Of a stretch of DNA of 64,000 nt, positions 57,588 through 64,000 are shown in pieces. Origin of the DNA: Mustela lutreola (Eukaryota > Chordata > Mammalia > Carnivora > Mustelidae); the NCBI RefSeq assembly GCF_030435805.1, contig NC_081291.1, positions 11,617,001-11,681,000 on the forward strand. Reading direction: 5' to 3'. Position 1 is the stretch's first letter. The number at the start of each line of letters is the position of its first letter. A program made the position numbers and the translations under genes. The notes under the pieces are model-generated. The model saw only the letters and a list, made by a program, of their open reading frames with translations. It made no database searches and was not told the DNA's origin.

Positions 57588-58440
57588 AATAAAAAGCTGC
57601 TCAGCAAAGGAAACAATCAACAGAACGGCAGAAGATATTTTCAAATAATATATACAATAAGGAAATACTATCCAAAATATATAAAGAACTTATAGATGTC
57701 AACATAAAAAAAATTAATAACAATTAAATTATTCAATTTAAAATGGCCATAAGAGGGGCACTTGGGTGGCTCAATGGGTTTGGAGTCTGCCTTTGGCTTG
57801 GATCTTGAACCTGGGGTCCTGGGATCAGGCCCCACATGGACTCCCTACTAGTGGGGATCCTGCCTCTCCCGCTCTCTCTGCCTCTTCCTTTGTTTTTTGT
57901 ATGCTCTTGCTCCCTTTGTCTCTGTCTCTCCCTCTTGCTCACTCTGTCTCTCAAGTAAATAAATAATTTTTTTAAATAATGGCCAGGAGACATGAGCAGA
58001 TATTTCTTTGAGGAAGATATACAATGGCAAACAGACACATGAAGAAATGCTCAACATCACTCATCACCAAGTAAATGCAAATCAAGATCAAAATGAAACA
58101 TCACCCTACACCTGTCAAAATGAAACATCACCCTACACCTGTGGTTAAAGCTAACTACACAAGAAACAACAAATATTAGGAGGATGTGAAGAAAGAGGAA
58201 CCCTCTTACATTGCTGGTGGGGATGCAAAGTGGAGCAGCCACTCGGGAAAACAGTATGGACTTTCCTAAAAGTTAAAAATAGAACTCCCTTACAGTGCTT
58301 TTGGTATTTATCCAAAGAATACAAACATAGTAATTCAAAGTGGCATATGCGCCCCAATGTTTATAGAAGTAATGTCCACTATAGCCAAAGTATGGAAGGA
58401 GCCCAGAGTCCCTCAAAAGATTAATGGATAAAGAGGTGAT
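57588..58440 (+). mobile_element. Older L1 ORF2 C-terminus, with nested SINE
   Basis: Sense ORF2 from the KSCSAKETIN region to just before the ORF2 end, many breaks. A direct repeat 'tcaaaatgaaacatcaccct' occurs twice in a row (58087-58138). Confidence 0.85.
57752..57975 (+). mobile_element. Can-SINE nested in L1
   Basis: Head 'aggggcacttgggtggctca', B box region 'gggatcaggcccc', long CT-rich body, tail 'aagtaaataaataa'. Approximate duplication aaaatggccat/aataatggcca. Confidence 0.93.
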
Positions 58441-58712
58441 ACTTATTTGTGGAGCATAACAAATAACATGGAGGACATGGGGAGATGGAGAAGAGAAGGG
58501 GGTTGAGGGAAATTGGAAGGGGAGATGAACCAAGAGAGACAATGGACTCTGAAAAACAATCTGAGGGTTTTGAAGGGGCGGGGGGTGGGAGGTTGGGGGA
58601 ACGAGGTTGTGGGTATTAGAGAGGGCATGGATTGCATGGAGCACTGGGTGTGGTGCAAAAGCAATGAATACTGTTACGCTGAAAAGAAATAAAAAATTTT
58701 TAAAAAAGAATT
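58440..58712 (+). mobile_element. L1 3' UTR insertion (lineage B)
   Basis: About 270 bases of lineage-B 3' UTR and tail, placed inside the 3' part of an older L1. Confidence 0.88.
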
Positions 58713-58734
58713 CAAGAGAAAAAAAGATGAACAT

Positions 58735-59388
58735 AAGGGAAGGGAAAGAAAAATAAAATAATGAAAACAGAGATGGAAGCAAATTATAAGAGAGCCTTAA
58801 CTACAGGAAACAAACTGAGAGTTACTGGAGGGAGGACTCTGGGGGGATGGAGTAATTGGGTGATGGACATTAAGGATGGCAATTGAAGTAATGGCACTGA
58901 GTGTTGTATGCAACTGATAAATCACTAAATTCTACCTCTGAAACTAATAATACAGTATGTGTAAATTAATTTGAATTTAAATTTTAAAATATATCCAAAA
59001 TATATAAAGAATTTTTACAATTCAACACCAAAAATTAATAATTTGATTTTAAAATGGCCAGAAAGGATGAACAGACATTTTCTCAGAGAAGACATACAGA
59101 TGATCAACAGACAGCTGAAAAGATGCTCTCAAGACTCATCAGGGAAATGCAAATCAAAATCACAATGAGATATCACCAGTCAGAATGGCTAAAATTAACC
59201 ACACAGGAAACAACAGTTGGTGCCATATGGACAACCTCTTGTATGGTTGAGAATACAACATTGTTGATGAGAATGCAGCCTGGTGCAGCCACTCAGAAAG
59301 CAATGTGGAGGTTCCTCAAAAAATTGAAAATATAACTACCCTATGATCCCGTAATCACACTACTGGGTATCTACTCAAAGAGAATGCA
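58735..59388 (+). mobile_element. Older L1 3' UTR followed by a second L1 fragment
   Basis: 58735-58985 is an older L1 3' UTR ('aaactgagagttactggagg'). 58985-59388 is ORF2 C-terminus again ('aaaatggccagaaaggatga' to 'ctactgggtatctactcaaa') without a 3' UTR. Confidence 0.8.
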
Positions 59389-60240
59389 TCCTTTTATTTG
59401 CAGTTGTCTCAGATACTAAAAACATATAAGGTCAATCTATTTATTCAAATTTGTCTTTCTATGTAGACTCCACTGGCGACATACATTTGATAATAAGCAT
59501 TTGCCAGTGGCTGTTGTAGGCATTCTGGACACTTAGGTAAATAATAGAATAAAACAAGGAGATTAGTTATAAAACACAGTGGCATGTTTGTAGAGAAAGT
59601 GCCTGACATTTAAGCTTTTGATTTCTGAGGCATCTATTTCAAGGACAAAGATATTGAATAAACATTGTCAGGTATTGGATGCTATTACCAGATAAGCACT
59701 CAGGCTGCCTCTGGGCATGAAGTACCTCTTCAGAAAGCCCTTGGTAACCTCAATATTGACACATGTGTGACCCTGATTTCCCCTTTGATGCCAGAATAGG
59801 GCTCATATGTTTTAAACTAGTCAATAAACAGTGAATCTGGTAACACATAACCACTCTGCCCATGGACCCCAATAAAGTCAATGTCCCTATTTTTACACTT
59901 TCACTCACTCTGAATCTCTCTCTCTACCCCCAAGACCTTTCTGTATCTGCCCTCTAGGACCTGTGAGCAATAAGCCTGATTTTGTTATAATTCTCTGATG
60001 GGTGTTGCTGAGACATGTCTGGAAATCACAATGAGGACCCAAGGACCTGTGTATCCTCATCAGAGGCTCTGGTCAGGGAACCATCAGAGGGAATGTTGGC
60101 AAGCTCATGGGGGCAAGGGTGTGTCCAGGCTTTCCTAGTCTAAATATCCCTGTCAGTAGCCTGAGACTTAAGGGGAGCATGGTTAGAATCCACATTATCA
60201 GGAAGAGAAGTCAAGGTAGCGATATAAGACAATTGACAGA
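59389..60240. other. Single-copy DNA, no gene recognised
   Basis: No gene is supported. AATAAA words near 59825 and 59872 and the wording around 59960-60030 weakly suggest an old LTR remnant, not strongly enough to call. Confidence 0.4.
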
Positions 60241-60242
60241 CT

Positions 60243-60396
60243 TGGGGCACCTGGATGGCTCATTTGGTTGAGCATCAAACTCTTGATTTCAGATCAGGTC
60301 AGGATCTCAGGGTCCTTAATCAAGCCACAGCTCAGCCTTCACACTCACCAGGGAGTCTGCCTGAGGATTCTCTCCCCACTCATGTTCTCTCAGAAA
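60243..60396 (+). mobile_element. Old Can-SINE, truncated tail
   Basis: Head 'ttggggcacctggatggctc', degraded B box and CT body. Confidence 0.8.
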
Positions 60397-60519
60397 AACA
60401 ACTAGAAGAAGCAGATGTTACTTCCACAACCTAATCTTAAAATAGCAGTTGTTGGCTGGCTCCAAAGCTGTGAACCCAACAATCAATGGACATTTCTTCA
60501 AGCCCACGACAATTGGCCC

Positions 60520-61452
60520 TCATATCATTGGAACCCAGATAAGTCTTTTCAGAGCCCTTTTTATGTCTCTGTTCCTCAGGCTGTAGATGAAAGTGTTCAG
60601 CATAGATGTGACCACCATGTACCTCACTGAGGCTACTGCACTTGTGTGGGAACTCTGAGGAACAGCAGAGCTAAGGTAAATTCCTAGGGCCATATAATAA
60701 AATAAGGAGACAATTTAGAGGTGAGATGCAAAGGTGTAAAATGTTTTATACTTGCCCTGAGATGATGATATTCTGTGTATGGAGGAAATAATTTTAGAGT
60801 AAGAGTAAGTGATCCCAGCTAGGGAAAAACCAGCCAGCAGGACAGCTGCAAAATGCATCAACATGTCATTAAGAAAGGCATCTGAACAGGTAAGTTGGAC
60901 CACCTGATTGATTTCACAGAAAAAGTGGGAGATTTGTACCTCTCTACAGAAGGACAGCAAAAACACCATTAAGCTTTGTAATAAGGAATTCAGGGTACTA
61001 ATCATACAAAATGCCAGAAACAGCAGTACACAGTAGCTTGGCTTCATGATAACCATGTAGTGCAGGGGATGACATACGGCTACAAAACAGTCATAGGCCA
61101 TCACAGCTAAGAGAAAGTCATCTAATCCAGCAAAGAGTAGGAAAAAGAATATCTGTGTGATTCTGCCTTTATAGGTGATGACTTTGCTTTGAGTGTGGGT
61201 GTTCCACAGCATCTTGGGGATGGTGGTGGAGGTTAAGCAAATGTCTACAAAGGACAGGTTGCCAAGGAAGAAGTACATGGGGGTGTGTAGCTGGGAGTCT
61301 GAGCTGACAGCTAAGATGATGAGCAGGTTTCCAAACACAGTGGTCAGGTACATGGAGAGAAAAATCCCAAATATTAGGTGCTGCAGTTCTGGCTCCTCTG
61401 ATAATCCAAGAAGAATAAATTCTGAAATTTGTGTATCATTTCCTGGTTCCAT
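60520..61452 (-). pseudogene. Olfactory receptor pseudogene, family 7 type (OR-4), full length with one stop
   Basis: From the ATG at 61452 ([20 protein letters not shown]) the same frame runs 311 codons to a TGA at 60520-60522, interrupted by one TAA at 60715-60717 in TM6, where OR-2 has [10 protein letters not shown]. The reading after the stop continues with [21 protein letters not shown] and [15 protein letters not shown]. Conserved residues are also lost: MAYDC for [15 protein letters not shown] for [10 protein letters not shown], and SMLNTFIY for PMLNPFIY. So it is a relaxed, probably old loss rather than a single recent null allele. An upstream in-frame ATG at 61479 lies before the acceptor-like site. 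Closest 5' flank is that of OR-1 (gaaaattagtcatgtta). Confidence 0.93.
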
Positions 61453-61479
61453 GTGGTAGAGGTGACTAGCATGAAGCAA

Positions 61480-62590
61480 AAAGTAACATGACTAATTTTC
61501 TCAAAACAGACACTACAAATATCATTGAAAGTCTACAATATTTGTCTTGCAATCAAAAGTCAATATCCCCAGATTTATATGGAACTTGTCCCCCATTGAG
61601 ACTCCCAATGCCAGCTCTGAATGAGAATAAGCATCCCACACTTGACCCTTTTCCCCAAGTACTCATGTATTCTATACTTGTAATGAGAATTCTGTCACAC
61701 ATTTGAGAAATAAACTTGAGTACTGAAAAACCTCCAGGCAAAGAGTATAGGTGTCAAAAAACGAGTGTCTGCACAGTTCACTAATGGAGAAGATAAGCAG
61801 ATAAAAGTTCAGATAGAGCATCAGAAGATGACAGGTGCTCTGAAAAAAAAAAAAACTGGTAAAAAGGAGAGTGGATGCCTGTTTCATTTTTTACTACTTG
61901 CTCTACTACTTTTTACTACTACTTGTAGACCAGTACACAATTATACAGAGGCCTCAAGGAGGAGATACTAGGGCACACAAGGTTATCCAGGAAAGTGTGT
62001 GCCCATCAGAGGGAACAACCAGTGCAAAGTCACTGAGAAAGACTTGGGCTTTTTTAAATTACTTTTTTAAATTTGAGTGTGGCCCTGGTAGACTGAGAGT
62101 GCACTGGGGCATGTTATACATACACCCACGCTTTATCCCCAGACATAGTTTAAATGGGAACAGTAGGCATAAATACATACTGCATGAAGGAAGGAGACAA
62201 TCTACTCATAGAAGTTGCCAGTGATAAGAAAGAATAGAAGCAGGGAGTTACTAGCACAGGAACAGAGGATGTAAGAAAATATGTAGGAATACTTTCCATA
62301 TTCTGAGGATTGGACCATTTCTGGGGCCAGACTGTGATTTCTAAGAATAAAATAGAAAAGAATGAATAAGCCACAATAGAAAATATCAGAGTGAATTGTA
62401 TATAATCAGGGTGCATACCAACTCATTTTGTGTTTTTCCTCCTTGAGCTGTATGTGTACATCAGTGTCTATGTGCAAATGTCTATTTCTGTGTTTTTCTG
62501 TGCACACATGCTAGGTCACAGATAAAAGGAATGTTTTCCTCTAGGATATAGTCCAAACTTTCATATCCATGGCACTAAATGCAAAAGTGA
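61480..62590. other. Single-copy DNA, no gene recognised
   Basis: No supported coding or repeat feature in about 1.1 kb. Confidence 0.5.
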
Positions 62591-63385
62591 TTTTTTAAAT
62601 AATATTTACTTTTTTATTTCATAATGTTATTTTAGTCACAACACAGTACATAATTCGTTTTTGAGGTACTGTTCCATGATTCATTGTTTGCATCTAACAC
62701 CCAATGCTCCACATAATATAGGCCCTCCTTAACACCCATTACCAGGCTAAGGCCCACACCCCCTCTGAAAACCTCAGTTTTTTTCCTAGAGAGCATAGTC
62801 TTTCATGGTTTGTCTCCCCCTCTGACTTCCCCCCCTTCATGTTTCCCTTCCTTCTCCTAATGACCTCCATGCTATACATTATATTCCTTACATAAGTGAA
62901 AGCATATGGTAACCATATTTCTCTGTTTGACATTTCACTTAGTATAATCACCTCCAGTTCCATCCATGTCGATGCAAATGGTGGGTATTCATCCTTTCTG
63001 ATGGCTGAGTAATATTCCATTGTATGTTTGGACCACATTTTCTTTATCCATTCTTCTGTGGAAGGGCATCTCAGCCCTTTCCAGATTTGGGTTATTGTAG
63101 ACATTCCTGCTATGAATATTGGTATGCATATGGCCCTTCTTTTCACTACATCTGTATCTTTGGAAAAAATACACAGTAATGAAATTACCAGGTCATAAGG
63201 TAGCTCTATTTTTAGCTTTTGGGGGAATATCCATACAGTTTCTCAAAGTGGCTGTAAAACCTTGCAATTCCACAAACAGTGTAAGAGGGTTTTCCTTTCT
63301 CCACAACTTTCCCAACATTTGTTATTTCTTGCCTTGTCAATTCCTGTCATTCCAACTGGTGTAAGTGGTATCTCGATGTGGTATT
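62590..63385 (-). mobile_element. Older L1 3' end, antisense
   Basis: Antisense older 3' UTR ('ccatgattcattgtttgcat') and ORF2 C-terminus (open on the minus strand 62739-63146, MKRRAICIPIFIAGMST... CPSTEEWIKKMW). Confidence 0.9.
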
Positions 63386-64000
63386 TTTTAAAGTTTGGGG
63401 GATTTACTTAATTTACTTTTTATTTTCAGCAAAACAGTATTCATTATTTTTGCACCACACGCAGTGCTCCATGCAATCCGTGCCCTCTATAATACCCACC
63501 ACCTGGTACTCCAACCTGCCACCCCCCACCCCTTCAAAACCCTCAGATTGTTTTTCAGAGTCCATAGTCTCTCACGGTTCACCTCTCCTTCCAATGACCC
63601 CGAACTCCCTTCTCCTATCTCCCCATGTCCTCCATGATATTTGTTATGCTCCACAAATAAGTGAAACCATATGATAATTGATTCTCTCTGCTTGACTTAT
63701 TTCACTCAGCATAATCTCTCCCAGTCCCATCTATGTTGCTACAAAAGTTGGGTATTCGTCCTTTCTGATGGAGGCATAATACTCCATAATGTATATGGAC
63801 CACATCTTCCTTATCCTTTCATCCATTGAAGGACATCCTGGTTCTTTCCACAGTTTGGAGACCATGGCCATTGCTGCTATAAACATTGGGGTACAGATGG
63901 CACTTCTTTTCACTCCATCTGTATCTTTGGGGTAAATACCCAGGAGTACAATGGCAGGGTCATAGGGAAGTTCTATTTTTAATTTCTTGAGAAATCTCAA
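63386..64000 (-). mobile_element. L1 (lineage B), antisense, runs off the right edge
   Basis: Tail at 63400-63440, lineage-B 3' UTR, and ORF2 C-terminus open from 63731 to the end ([23 protein letters not shown]). It is inserted in the older L1 to its left. Confidence 0.93.

Noticed and set aside
59700-60060. Possible remnant of an LTR element
   Set aside because: AATAAA words and a vaguely LTR-like end are present, but no paired repeat, primer site or gene remnant was seen. A repeat library search would be needed.
4853-60396. tRNA genes suggested by A and B box text in several places
   Set aside because: All are heads of Can-SINEs with CT-rich bodies and A tails; none folds into a full cloverleaf by inspection.
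1-64000. CRISPR arrays, prokaryotic operons, origins or attachment sites
   Set aside because: No spaced direct repeats or bacterial gene organisation; all repeats are explained by mammalian retrotransposons and microsatellites. No undescribed multi-gene system was found.

Overview
This is eukaryotic, mammalian nuclear DNA. Can-SINE copies (tRNA-Lys-derived SINEs of Carnivora) are present in both orientations, together with several generations of carnivore-type L1, so the host is a carnivore. The SINE body wording at 25304-25501 and 53803-53998 (aagtaggcagagaggcaggc) suggests a caniform, perhaps a mustelid; that last step is inference from memory, not from a search. Nothing bacterial, viral or CRISPR-like was seen.

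The host genes are a small cluster of class II olfactory receptors of the family 7 type. Two look intact: OR-1 at 7733-8671 (+) and OR-2 at 32260-33207 (-). Two are pseudogenes: OR-3 at 52170-52750 (-), which keeps only its 5' half against an L1 tail, and OR-4 at 60520-61452 (-), which is full length with one in-frame stop plus several lost hallmark residues. All four have a similar splice-acceptor-like sequence about 13-14 bases before the ATG, as expected for single-coding-exon receptors with upstream non-coding exons. OR-2 and OR-3 also share upstream flank. The flank downstream of OR-2 (about 30.9-32.0 kb) is paralogous to 41.1-42.0 kb, so the cluster grew by segmental duplication and one copy was later disrupted.

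More than half of the window is L1. Layout: 0-3.35 kb, a sense L1 with a younger L1 nested in it; 4.3-6.4 kb, an antisense L1 with inverted 5' end and nested SINEs; 7.7-8.7 kb, OR-1; 8.7-12.6 kb, L1 fragments; 13-15.5 kb, single-copy and ancient-repeat DNA; 15.5-19.1 kb, an antisense L1 carrying a nested inverted L1; 19.1-20.1 kb, old L1 pieces; 20.1-29.0 kb, one long antisense L1 from 5' UTR to 3' UTR with four nested insertions; 29-34 kb, mostly single-copy DNA with OR-2; 35-36.8 kb, L1 tails and a SINE; 36.79-40.61 kb, a young L1 with 1120 open codons of ORF2 and a 17-base target-site duplication; 41-42 kb, the duplicated OR flank; 42-48.3 kb, rearranged L1s, SINEs and old repeats; 48.37-52.17 kb, an L1 with a 5' terminus, ORF1 and ORF2 but internal deletions; 52.2-53 kb, OR-3 and flank; 53.4-59.4 kb, L1s and SINEs, including a 33-base U2 snRNA fragment; 60.5-61.5 kb, OR-4; 62.6-64 kb, antisense L1s running off the right edge.

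The value of the window is as a record of L1-mediated retrotransposition: two probable 3' transductions with their own polyadenylation signals, at least four twin-primed (5'-inverted) copies, a perfect 26-base fold-back at an L1 5' end, insertions consisting only of an L1 tail, a tailless U2 snRNA fragment with target-site duplications, and two L1 3' UTR lineages side by side.
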